Shown: piece by piece, positions 12,330 through 23,979 of the stretch | How positions within the stretch are numbered: the stretch's first letter is position 1 | Layout of the letters: each line of letters opens with the position of its first letter | Assembly (NCBI GenBank): GCA_043228905.1 | Contig: JBHGNT010000012.1 | Coordinates: forward strand, 17,980,001 to 18,044,000 | Source of the DNA: Azolla caroliniana | Lineage: Eukaryota; Polypodiophyta | DNA: 64,000 nucleotides | Direction: 5' to 3' | Position numbers and translations under genes: made by a program | Notes under the pieces: model-generated | What the model saw: only the letters and a program-made list of their open reading frames with translations | What the model was told of the DNA's origin: nothing | Databases searched by the model: none

Positions 12330-14243
12330 ACCGCATTTGAGGCCAACATGTTGGCAACAAGACCAATGTTTGACAGCAGGCACTGGTTTGGTCAAGAAAT
12401 CCGCCCACATGTGGAGGGTAGGAGTATAGTCAAGGCGAATGGTACCATCCTCAAATAATTCACACAAAAAATGATAGCGGGCCCGAATGTGCTTGTTCTG
12501 TTCAGTGATATTTGGATTCCGTGCTATCGTTATACATGACTTATTATCACACCAAAGCTAGAACTCATTAATGTGGATAATGTTGAGTTCATCAAAAATG
12601 GATTTTAGCCAAAGCCCCTCTTTAGCGACCAAGGTGGCAACGATATACTCAGTCTCTGTGGAGGACAATGCCATCGTAGATTGTTTCTTTGTCTTCCAAG
12701 TGATGGCACCACCACTGAATGTGAAAAGATATATGGATGTAGATCGTGAGGTATCTTTGTCACCACCCTAGTCTGCATCTGTCCAGCCATGTAATGGAGC
12801 CACCATTCCACCTTTAGAGAACGCGGGCAAGGCTTTGTACGAGAGGGTCATATCACGTGTGTATTTTAAGTATCGGAGGACACGTTTCAAGGCTTCCCAA
12901 TGACATGGGCCTGGATGCTCCATAAAAAGTCATAGAAAACCTGTGGAGAATGATAGATCAGGGCGGGTGCAGCTCACTAAGTATCGCAAACTACCAAGAA
13001 TTTGGCGATATGATATATTTTTCATAAAAGAAACTTCTTCGTGAGTAGAGGAGGAGAGTCAGAGCTAGATAGATGGCAAGGAATAGTGAGTGGAGTAACA
13101 ATCCATCATATCAAACTTTTGAAGAATACCATAAACTAATTTATTTTGGGAGATGGAGAGGATTCCCGTACTGCGATTACGCTTGACTTCTAGACCAAGA
13201 AAGTATTCAAGTTCTCCAAGGTGCTTGGTGGGAAAGGAAGTTTGTAACTCCTTGAAAAATTGAAGAATGTCATGTCGAGAGGTACCAACAATTGGTAAGT
13301 CATCCACATAAACTCCTAATAAGAGGAAATTGGAATCCTGCTTGCGGATGTACAATGTTGGTTTTGATTGTAGTTGCATAAAACCCTTGTGAAGGAGAAA
13401 GTTATGGAGTTTGGCATACCATTGACGCGGCGATTGCTTCAAGCCATAGAGAGGTTTATGCAATTTGCATACATAATCAGGATGTGCACTATCTTGAAGT
13501 ATTGGGGGTTGCTCCATATAGATATCCTCCTTCAAATCTCCATGCAGGAAAGTTGTCTCAATGTCGACATGATGGAGTTCTAAAATTAAATATGCAGTAA
13601 TGGCAAATATGAGATGGAGAGAAGTGAGTTTAAGTGTGGGAGAGAATGTCTCATGATAGTCAACCCCCGGAATTTGAGTAAATCATCTAGCTACCAATCG
13701 AGCTTTGAAGTGAACAGAATTGCCTTGAGCATCAATTTTTTTTGTAAATAACCACTTACAGCTAATAATGTTTGATTTTGATGGTTTGGGAACAAGGCTC
13801 CATGTCTTGTTTTTGTAGAGTGCATCTGCCTCGATTTGTACCGCTTGTAGCCATCTTTCCTTTTCATTGCTTTGGAGAACTTGTTTCAGAGTTAGAATAG
13901 GAGCAAAATCGATGCTTGCATCTTCGACATACGTGGCAAAGGCTGAAATGTCAGAGTCGATGAGAGATTCGAAATACCCGTCGATGGTAGTTGTAGTTTC
14001 GTAGAGTTCTTGCATAGGTTTAGCTTTCCCCTTTTTTGCTCTACTCTCTAATTCTGTCATTTTATCATTTTTGTGTGTGTTTTCCTTCGAGCATCTAGGC
14101 AGTGGTGCCATTGCGACGGCTACAGAAAGCAGCCGTCGAGATCGGCCGCGGCGGTAAGTATTTCTACTCTCATCTGTTATGTGGTACCTATGAGATTGTC
14201 TCTCCGCCATTAATGGAGATGATGAGGTTATTATATTTAACAC
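12330..14243 (-). pseudogene. Copia reverse transcriptase and RNase H, broken
   Basis: 14243-13683 encodes the start of the Copia reverse transcriptase (W-x-x-A-V-Q-x-E-x-D-A, SCKWLFTKKIDAQG, FKARLVAR). 13535-13065 encodes the palm with KPLYGLKQSPRQWY and the catalytic YVDD, then LGELEYFLGLEV. Downstream, frames between 12810 and 12330 still show RNase H words (STMALSSTE-type motif, LWCDNKS-type motif) across several frameshifts. The pieces are colinear with Ty1/Copia pol, but stops interrupt every domain. Confidence 0.9.
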
Positions 14244-14619
14244 ATCAAGTTGAGAGCATGCAACAGGGTTTTTGGGACATGAAAGACGAGGGCTTGAGTT
14301 CTCGATTGTTGTCCCTTGATGTTGGGATTCTCAGTGCATCTGTGATGGAGACTCTTTTGTTGCATCATCAGGAGATGTAATCTGAGATGAGTCATTTGGG
14401 TAAATACTATTGTGGTCAGTTTCCACCAAGTGTGGTAGACGTGCGGGATCTTCTCCATCTTCACTAGTTATAGTCTCTCCATTTATCTGTAAAAGGAACA
14501 ACTCATCAAATTTTACTGACCTACTATAAACTGTTTTACCTGTTTGCGGGTTGAATATTTTGTATGCTTTGAGACCATTTTGCTCCCCGTACCCAATGAA
14601 TCATCCTTTGATGCATCTA

Positions 14620-15432
14620 TCATCCAACTTTGATCTGTGATATGGATTTACATATACATAGGTTACTGCACCAAAAATTTGAGATGGGAAACATTAGGTA
14701 TGTCACCATGCCATAATGTAAATGGAATCTGGCCTTGTAATGCAGTGTGAGGAGTCCTATTTTGCAGATAACAGGTTGTGGAGATAGCAAACTACGGGCA
14801 ACATTTAACAACGTTCTGTTCTTTCTTTCAGCAATGCCATTCTGTTGTGGAGTGTAGGGTACTGTTTTCTGATGAATTATTCCATTGTTGTCGAAAAAAT
14901 TCTCCCATTCTTGGGATACGTATTCTCCACCATTATCACTTCTCACCTTTTTAATTGTTCTTGATGTTTGATTTTCTGCAAGCTATTTGTATTTACAAAA
15001 TAATGCAAATGCCTCACTTTTCTGTTTTAAGAAGTTGACTACTGTGAATTTGATAGTATTATCAATAAATGAAATGAAATACCTTGCTCTAGAGAGAGAC
15101 GGTACAGGAATTGGCCCACACAGGTCTGTATGAACAAGTTGAAGTGGGAATTCTGTAACAGTCTTGCTTTTGGCAAATGGCTGATGGGACATCTTTCCAA
15201 ACAAGCAGCTTTCACATATAGAAATAACTTTGAAGCCTTTTTTTGGTAATCCTTTCATTCTTTTTAGTTGTTGACATTGTTGAAGTGCTAAAAAAATCAT
15301 GTGACCAAAATGACAATGCCATAAATATGTAGCTGAGTGCACTGATTGTTTCTTTGTTTGCACAGGTGCAACTAATGCATATGTTGATTGATTATGGACT
15401 GGATACATATGTTGTTCTTTAGGACAGACCAT
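14620..15432 (-). pseudogene. Copia GAG-pre-integrase and integrase, broken
   Basis: 15432-14983 contains the zinc-binding WHCHFGHM and CESCLFGKM of the GAG-pre-integrase domain, followed by LVHTDLCGPI and FISFIDNT with the first catalytic Asp. 14946-14620 contains MRSDNGGEYVSQEWENF (second Asp) and VPYTPQQNGIAERKNRTLL (catalytic Glu). A frame break separates the two pieces. The order on the minus strand is as in other Copia pol genes. Confidence 0.92.
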
Positions 15433-15926
15433 CTGAATGAATGGGCTACCATCCTGAAATTGTAGAATTACATTATCTCTGCAAAACTAAATTGTAAGTC
15501 CATCTATTGTAGCTTGTCTGACTGATAACAGATGTTTTGCCAATCCAGGCACATAATACACATTATGTACAGTAATTTGGTGATCTTTTGAAAGTTTGAT
15601 TTTAATTGTACCTTTACCGATTGCAGATTTCTTTCCTTTATCACCAAAGATTGCCTGCAACTGGTTGGAGAGAACTTGATAATCTTCTAGCCAATTCTTC
15701 GGTATGTGAAATGGTGTGTGGCACTAGTATCTAGGTACCATGTGTCATAATCTGTTTTCAATTCTTCTGTAGTGACATGGTATGCTTGAATAATGTTTCC
15801 TTCTTCTAGCATGTCATCGTAATCACCTCCTGATTCTGAATCGCATTATGATTTATCATCAGATTTATCCTCTAAAATGACATTGTTGGCTTGTGGTTGT
15901 TTCTTATTTTCCGCATATTGCTTGAA

Positions 15927-16714
15927 TCAACATACCCTCTCGATGTGCCCTTCTCGTTTGCAATATTTGCAGACTAGTTTCAAGCCTCCACCAGGATGTT
16001 TTGATGAAGTTCTCTGTGATTCATTTCCCTTTCCAGTGTATTTGTAATTGTCAGATCTAGACTTGTAGCGATTGTTATATGACAATTTTTGTGGTTTGAT
16101 GCTTGTAGTAGTCATTGCCATTGATGGAGTAGAAATTTTAAGTTGTCGTCGTAGATTTTCATGACGAACTTTTGTAATCAAATTAGATAAGGAGTTACCC
16201 TGACTATTCATAACGATAAAAGTATTCCAAGATTTTGGAAGTTTACTCAATAAGAGCCCAATCTTCATTTCTTCTGAGATTTCATTTCCGACAGTGGTGG
16301 CTTCTTCGAGATATGTCTCCCAGGTATCCAAGAAGGTAAGAACATCTTCTTCTTCCTGCAAAACACACGTGTGAAACTGGGTAGCAGAGTATGGATTCTA
16401 GTTGTACCATCTTGTGGTTCAAACATTTGTTTTAGTTTGGACCACATTTTTGCCGCAGTTGTGAGTTTTTGAATGGCATCAGCCAGCCTGTCTTCTACAT
16501 GTAACAGTATTTCAAGTTTTGCCCGTTTATCTTTGTTTTTCCATTCTTTCCATGCTTTTGATTGTGTGCCTTTTGGTGCTTGATAGGTTCTCGTGGTGAC
16601 TTCAAGTAGCTCCTCCAAGTCAAGTAGTAGCTCCATCCTTGGTTTCCAAATTCTGTAGTTCTTTGCGTTAAGTTTATCTACCAAGTATTTTCTTGCTTGA
16701 GTGGATCTTGCCAT
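15927..16714 (-). pseudogene. Copia gag with zinc knuckle, frameshifted
   Basis: Two overlapping frames (16714-16265 and 16361-15927) make up a gag of the UBN2 type. The first starts MARSTQARKYLVDKLNAKNY, just inside the primer-binding site. The second ends with the knuckle CKYCKREGHIERVC, which has the CX2CX4HX4C pattern. The frame change near 16300-16360 shows at least one indel. Confidence 0.88.
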
Positions 16715-16815
16715 AATGCTAAGGTTGTTGTCTCGTATTCTCTTTTTTTTTTAGAAGTAGAGTATGGAGTGGGAGGTATATTTTCAGGCTTCGTACTACT
16801 AACGCTCTGATACCA

Positions 16816-17142
16816 TGTAAGGAAATGAGAGATACATGAACAGAAAATGAGGAGAATTGAAATTGCTATGTAATAGATAATAAGGTGGGATAACAAGCTA
16901 GAATACAACTACAAGAGTTAATTGCTACAACAACTAGAGCATAAAAATACCACACTCTAACGTTCCTGGTTTCCTCTTCATATAATAGAGAAAGTGGAGG
17001 GAATGTTGGATGTGTTTAAAAATACAATTACTAATAAAAGGAAAACAATAATAGTTAATAATAGTAACTAATCTAGATGTGGTGTAGAGTTAATGTGACA
17101 ACTAAAAGTAGTTGCTTTGAAACTGTTTTGTTGTTTCTAACA
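16816..17142 (-). repeat. 5' LTR of the Copia element
   Basis: A 327-bp LTR whose inner edge abuts the primer-binding site at 16802-16815. On the minus strand it would hold the element's promoter. Confidence 0.95.
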
Positions 17143-17985
17143 TCACTCTCATAGCAGATACTTTTCCTAATTGAAATTCCCTAAAATACCCCTCAAACCT
17201 CAAACCTGTCACTCTCATAACAGATACTTTTCCTAATTGAAATTCCCTAAAATACCCCTCAAACCTCAAACCTCTCACTCTCATAACAATACTTTTACTA
17301 ATTGAAATTCCCAAAAATACCCCTCAAACCTCTCACTCTCGTAGCAGATACTTTTACTAATTGAAATTCCCTAAAATACCCCTCAAACCTCTCACTCTCG
17401 TAGCATATACTTTTCCTAATTGAAATTCCCTAAAATACCCCTCAAACCTCAAACCTCTCACTCTCATAACAGATACTTTTACACTAATTGAAATTCCCTA
17501 AAATACCCCTCAAACCTCAAACCTCTCACTCTCATAGCAGATACTTTTACACTAATTGAAATTCCCTAAAATACCCCTCAAACCTCAAACCTCTCACTCT
17601 CATAGCAGATACTTTTACACTAATTGAAATTCCCTAAAATACCCCTCAAACCTCAAACCTCTCACTCTCATAGCAGATACTTTTACACTAATTGAAATTC
17701 CCTAAAATACCCCGCAAACCTCTCACTCATAGTAGATACTTTTACTAATTGAAATTCCCAAAAATACCCCTCAAACCTCAAACCTCTCACTCTCATAGCA
17801 GATACTTTTACACTAATTGAAATTCCCTAAAATACCCTGCAAACCTCTCACTCTCGTAGTAGATACTTTTACTAATTGAAATTCCAAAAAATACCCCTCA
17901 AACCTCAAACCTCTCACTCTCATAGCAAATACTTTTACTAATTGAAATTCCTTAAAATACCCCTCAAATGTGTGTGTGCCCTCTT
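17143..17985. repeat. Minisatellite array, unit about 55-68 bp, roughly 13 copies
   Basis: Tandem units contain TAATTGAAATTCCCTAAAAT, then ACCCCTCAAACCTC and CTCATAGCAGATACTTTTAC. Longer units carry an extra CTCAAACCTC step or the insert ACACTA, so the period varies. The array continues left of the Copia insertion at 11830-11986. It ends about 500 bp before the IDM1-like start codon. Confidence 0.92.
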
Positions 17986-18050
17986 ACTTCTTCCTCCTAA
18001 AAAGAAGTTCAAATGGAGAGGGAAATTGGTATCAAACTCTGACTGAAGTC

Positions 18051-18509
18051 TGTCTTGTCTGTCTGTCTGTCTTCTTCTTCTTCTTCTTCTTCTTCTCCTT
18101 CTTTAGCATCCCTCTGCAAGATTGAGACGAGTTTGGCCCATCTCATTAGCTCAAGGATATGGGTTTTCGTTTTCGAGGAGATTTAAGACCCTTTCATCTC
18201 CTCTCTGTTTCTCTCCGTCTCTGTGTGTATCTCATTCAGAAGGATCTAAGATTTTGAAAAGAAATTCAACCCCCCTTTCTCCAGCATAATAAAGAAGACC
18301 CAACTAATCAAGGTGATTTTTTTGCCCTCACTCTTTATTCAGCTGGGAATTTCTTTTGTTCTATTTTAATCAGAGTACTCCCTCTGTAAAGAAAAAAACG
18401 GAATCGGAGTAGAAAAAGGAACAAGAAGTTAAGAACCAGAAAACAAGAGTTTGATTTGTTGATAAGCTCTCTTGTGGGAATGGTCTTGTAATCATGGGAA
18501 CTGGAGGAT
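18051..18509 (+). promoter_or_regulatory. Promoter/5' leader region of the IDM1-like gene
   Basis: Pyrimidine-rich DNA with TCTG repeats then CTT repeats (18051-18100), followed by CT-rich sequence to about 18230, leads into the start codon at 18510. Such CT tracts are common in plant 5' leaders. No clear TATA box was seen and the transcription start cannot be placed. Confidence 0.4.
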
Positions 18510-21500
18510 ATGGCAGCAAAGAATGGATGTAATGGATTGGAAGCTTTGCAATTCTCTGTTGAACAGGGTAAAATATCTTCACTGCTCAAAAGGAATGCTG
18601 TGGACTTTGAAGCAGAACCTCCCCCAAAAAAGGTCATATCCAATATAAGGATCGAATCTATGTTGCCTGATGAAGGTGAGACAAAGCCCCTTTGTAAGAG
18701 ATATACGGGCAATGTATATGAAACCCCCCTATCAAGACCTTTAGATGAAAGATTGCGAAAAGATAGAAGAAACACACACCAGGATGTTTGGGATCCTCAC
18801 CTAGTTTATTCTAAGGAACAGGATTGTGTTGATAACTTTGCTGGTCATACCCCTCATAAGGGGTATACAAACTCTTTATACGAAGCCCAACTGCCAAAAC
18901 CATTTGATGAAAGAATGCAAAAGGATAGAAGGAGCATGGTTGATAACGTTTGGGTTGATCCTAGACTGGATTTTCAGGTAGGTTGTCGTATGAAAGAAGC
19001 TCATTGTGAAGATCAAGATGATCGAGGAACTGGTTCCTATCTGAAGCCTAACGTTACTGTACAGCCCACCCATTTGCATAACTCTTTTGCAACCGGATAT
19101 AGAGTTCCTCCACTATCATGTGGGAATCAGCTCTCTTCTACAAATGCTCATATGTTAAGAGATTCATCTATAGGCATTGTGGATATCCATGATCCTCGTT
19201 TCATTGAGAAGAAATATTTGTCTCATGATTTTATTCCAGTATATCCCACACCACATAGTGCATCAGGTCTTCCACATCCAGCCTCTAATGACACTGCACA
19301 TAGTATGCAACCACAACCTGTAGAAAGGAATATGCATGCCAATAAAGTCGATATGAAAACTGTATCAGATAATGAAACCTATCCTTATCCAAATAATACG
19401 AAGGTAATCGATAATCACCTTGTTCAGCTTGAAGGAGAAAAATACAGGAAAGATAGTGCAGGGATGCCACACAGTGATCTTCCACAGTTGGGTAGTGTGC
19501 ATCCAATGTGGGTTGGTGTACAAGAAATGGCTGGTATGGGTCCCCCCCTGGGTGGGTTTTCTTTTCAGAGATTAATAAATGGGGATATAACTGGCCTTGA
19601 AGATGAATTGGAAGAGGATAGTGATGGTGATCATGATGAAATGGATCAAAACGTAGACCATGTCAATGAGCAGGTCTACATTGAAGATCATGATAGTGAC
19701 ATGTATTCCACTATGTACCCTTTATCATCTGAGCCACCCAATCGAGGCCATGATGCTGATTTTAGTGATGAACGAGAAGAGTACAGTGATGGAGATATTG
19801 ATTATAACAGTGGGGAGGTTAATGAGAAGGATGCTCAAGAAGAGCACGAGAGTGACATGTATTCGACTGTATGCACTCCCTCATCTCGGGTTGAGCAAAT
19901 TCTTGATCCTCAAATGGTTATGTTTGAATCGGAAAGTCCGGAATCTTATGACATGTATAAAGGTCACAAAGGAATTTCCAAATATTCAACCTCTGAATGG
20001 ACGCTACATGCCGATGTCCATACGGATGGAGACCTTGGATGTTCCAATGGAATTCCATTGCACAGCAAGCATGAAGAATTCCATGGAAGTCCTAGTTTGC
20101 AGTGGGAAGGCCAGTGCCTGCAGCAAACATCCTCAGATTCTTCTAGAGACCTTTACAGCGAAGGAGTAGATTCATTGAGGAAGATAGAAATGGATCATGA
20201 AAGTCCTTGCCTGCATCCAATGACTAATTCTAGCTGCCCAGCATCACCCGACTATATAACAGAGAGATGTGCATACGATGATAAGCAGCTGATGGATCAT
20301 GGAAGCCCCTGTCTACATCCAGTGATAGAATCAGAAACGCCTAATAAAGGAGAAACTGTTGTACCAATCACTCCCAACCAAAATGTTGCTAAAGCAGGCA
20401 CACTAACTGAGGTGCCCAGTACTGCCAAGGCGCTTTTGTTGTCTGGTGTACTTGAAGGGTGCCAGGTCTCATATAAAGACAAGTGTGGTGGAGTAAGTAG
20501 AATGAAAAATTGGTATGATAAGATGCATTCTTGGTTTTGAACTTATCCCAACTTCCCTTATCAATTTCACTAGGTTAAACTTACCGGAATTGTAAAAAAT
20601 GGTGGAATTCTGTGCAATTGCAAATGTTGTAAAGGAGAATCTGTAAGAACCTGACTTTATCATGGAAATCTATTTGTATTCATGTCTATTTTTATTTTAA
20701 CCTTGTGTATGTGGTCCCCATCAATGTTTGAAGATGGTGAATGTGTCTCTCTTTGAGAGGCATGCTGGGAGTACTGCGAGACATCCAAGTGAGAATATTT
20801 TCATAGACAACGGCATGTCATTATCTGACATTCTGAGAAGTGGCATGAAAACTGAAGTAAAGTCTTCTAAAAAAGTCTCCAAAGTTATTGATGAGAGTGC
20901 CAGGAAAAATCAGTCCATGAGCACAGGTTTTTATACAGAAGATGCTCTTTACTATGCTGTTATTTTATATTTGATGATTTTGAATTGAGTGTGTCTAAAA
21001 CCTTTTTTGTCACTCGTTATTATCAGGTGCAAGCAAGCGTCGTTCAGATGCTCATTCTTCAAAGGTTGTTCAGACATCCTCTCCTTCTCAAATGGGTCTA
21101 GATCAGATGGTTATTTCTCAAGGACAATTGAGACGCTCTCTCCATCTTGATGAGACAGAGAGTGCTAGGAAAAATCACTCTATGAGCTCAGGTCTTGATC
21201 AGGAGCATGTTCTTTACCTTGCTGTTTATTTTACACGGTGGTGATTTTGGATCAAACTTTTCTAAAAACTCATTTTTTCCACCATTATCATTAGCTACAA
21301 GCAAACGTCGGGCTGATGTTCATCTATCAAAGGCTGTCCCAACGCCCCCTACATCTCAAACAAGGTACCTATTGTTTGTCATAATGTTTTTATGTGGTGT
21401 GCTAGTGACAAATTTAGACACGTTCTTGTTTGATCTTTTTTAGAGAAATGAACCTTCATAAAATGCTTTTCTTGCCGGGAGGTTTAGCAGATGGCACTGA

Positions 21501-23932
21501 AGTTGCTTACTACTTTAAAGGACAGGTTTGATTCAAACACTCATGGATTCTTGTTCCATATAAATTTTTGCTGGACGTACATTTTCTTACCCGATATCTA
21601 TTTCTGTAGCGTATTTTGACTGGTACAAAAGAAGGTTCTGGCATCTGCTGTGGTTGTTGCAATGAAGTGGTATGAGAACTTTTGAGTTTTGATACCTTGC
21701 AACAACTCATCTTTTCTTCATTTGAACTTAAAATCTCTTGTTTTAATCTCATGTGGCAGATTAGCTGTTCCTTGTTTGAGGCTCATGCAGGGTGGGGTTC
21801 ACGTAGGAATCCGTAAGTCCCTCGTAAAACTCTATCATCAAGAATCCCATATCTAGATCAAATAGCCTAACATTCTTTCTTTCAATATATGCAGGTATTC
21901 AAGTATTTATCTATCGGATGGGCAGTCTCTTCACATGTTTGCTCAATCGCTTGATGCTAAGAGACAAGAAGAATCCAGTGATAAGATTACTAGAGAGAAT
22001 GATGATGATTGTGCAGAATGTGGGGATGGAGGAGATCTTGTTCTTTGTGATGCTTGTCCAAGAGCTTATCATACAGGCAAGTTTTTAATATCTCTATTTC
22101 TGGAGGATGTGTTTGTATCCCCATGTATTTATTATAAATACCATCCATTTTGTGGGTCTATACACACCTTGAAGGTCTATTGGCAGCATAAAACAAAGTT
22201 TGTATTACGTCAGCCAACTTTTGATGTGAGATATCTCCAATGCAACATGCAAGTCTGACGCACTCAAACGATCTTCTATTGTCAAGTGGTATAGATAGGA
22301 AGTTCCTTTCACAAGCTTATATTAGAGAAACTTAGGTAGGTGTGACTTGGCATCCTCAATATCTTCAGGTGTTATTATTATGTTCAAATTAGCATACTTT
22401 GCCATTAAGGCAATTGGCATGCATGATATCTCAAAATTCATGACCCATGTGAGTTCCTATTTTTTTATAGTTGCTTTCTTAGACCCTACCTAGATCATGT
22501 ATCCATGCATGCCTGGATGAAAGAAAGATATATTAACGTCTTTTAAGAGGCCAAAATGGCCTATAAGACCAAACAAGAGATTAGATCTTAAGTGTTGTCT
22601 CATCTCTGACGTTGTGGTTCATGGGGTTGGGGCCTACGTGCACGACAATTTGCTATTGCCCGATCTATTGTAACCCCTTTGTTATGTCTTGGTTGGGAGC
22701 CCATTTGTGTATCCCTTGATTGACTTGTAGCATTAGGAGTGATGGGGCTAAAGAAAGTTTTGATTATTCTTTGTGGATGAGCTTGTGTTGTTGTATTATT
22801 CAGCCACAATCGTCGTAGTCGGAGTTTGAGGTATAGTTGGTGAGTTGTCGGCTTATGGAGGCCGACTCACCCTTCTTCCTTCGACACTCTGCCTCGTAGT
22901 GGCCAAATTTGCCACAGTATCCACACCGGGCGGAGTTGTTTTGACGGCTAGGTCCGGCATGATTGCTCCCCCTTCTACCAGACACTCGGCCTCGCGTGTT
23001 TGCAACGTCTTGCCGGCAGAATTGCCTTTGGGATTGCCTTTGGTTGTTTCAGCCTCGGCCGGATTGGTCCCTTCTTCCATGGCCTTGCTCTCTTCCTCCG
23101 TCCAAACTCACATAGAGCATTTGTTTGTCTGATTCGTTGCCTCTTGTTCGGACGTGGTTTTCTTCGATCAGTAGCATCGACTGGAGGTTGAAGGAGGGAG
23201 GATTCTCCCTCGCAAGGATTGCCGACCGTATGGTGCCGAACTAAGGTGCTAGGCCTTCGAGGCATATCTGCACCATTTCGTCGTCATCAATGTTGACATT
23301 GATCGACCCGAGGGAGTTGCACAACTCCTTGATCTTGACGGTGTAGTTGCCAATTGACATATCCCTCTATTGTATGCTGTTCAACTCTTGGCGAAGTTGA
23401 AGCTTTCATGCGGTTGTGTTGGCCACGAATATCTTTTTGAGGTTCCCCCACGCCTCTTTTGGCATTTTGGCCTCATGGGTGTAGCTAATCATGTGATCAT
23501 GAATGCATGATGCAAGGCAATACTGCACGCGACTCGCCGCTTGCTCCCAAGCTGGGTGGTTGGCATGTGCCGGGTTGGGTTGATTTTCTTGTGTTCCCTC
23601 GACATAGCTCCAATAGCCTTGACCGACAAGGTATTGGTGCATCTTGTACTCCCAAGATGCGAAGTTGTTTTTGTCGAGTTTCTCGGTAGGAAGAGCGCTT
23701 CCCATTTGAGTGTTCATGTTGAAATGACTTGTTTGGAGTTAGTTTTCTTCTTCTATTTCTCTTTGATACAAACTGTACAGGTTGCTGCTTCAGCGATCGG
23801 CTGGTTCTTCGTGAACGTCAACGTATACACAACACGTGAGGATAGGCTTGGTTAAAGCTACCAATTGCCCTGATACCATGTAAAGAATGGGGAGTGATTC
23901 TGTGCAGCAGAAGAGATATGTGTGTGTGAGAG

Positions 23933-23979
<47 letters not shown>

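Larger units (their letters stand above)
11982..17147 (-). mobile_element. Full-length decayed Ty1/Copia retrotransposon, TSD TCACT
   Basis: LTRs of 325 and 327 bp (11987-12311 and 16816-17142) differ at about a dozen positions. Each starts TGTAAGG and ends TTCTAACA on the plus strand. TCACT flanks both ends (11982-11986, 17143-17147). On the minus strand the 5' LTR is followed by the primer-binding site TGGTATCAGAGCG (16802-16815), complementary to initiator tRNA-Met. The polypurine tract ACGGGAGGG (12312-12320) precedes the 3' LTR. Between them come gag, integrase, reverse transcriptase and RNase H in Copia order, all broken by stops and frameshifts. The element can no longer encode its proteins. 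It sits inside a minisatellite. Confidence 0.95.

Noticed and set aside
17143-17985. CRISPR-like array of repeats and spacers
   Set aside because: Units are contiguous minisatellite copies without unique spacers, in a eukaryotic genome.
19660-20169. 169-aa ORF inside the IDM1-like first exon
   Set aside because: It is a shadow frame of a coding exon with no family features of its own.
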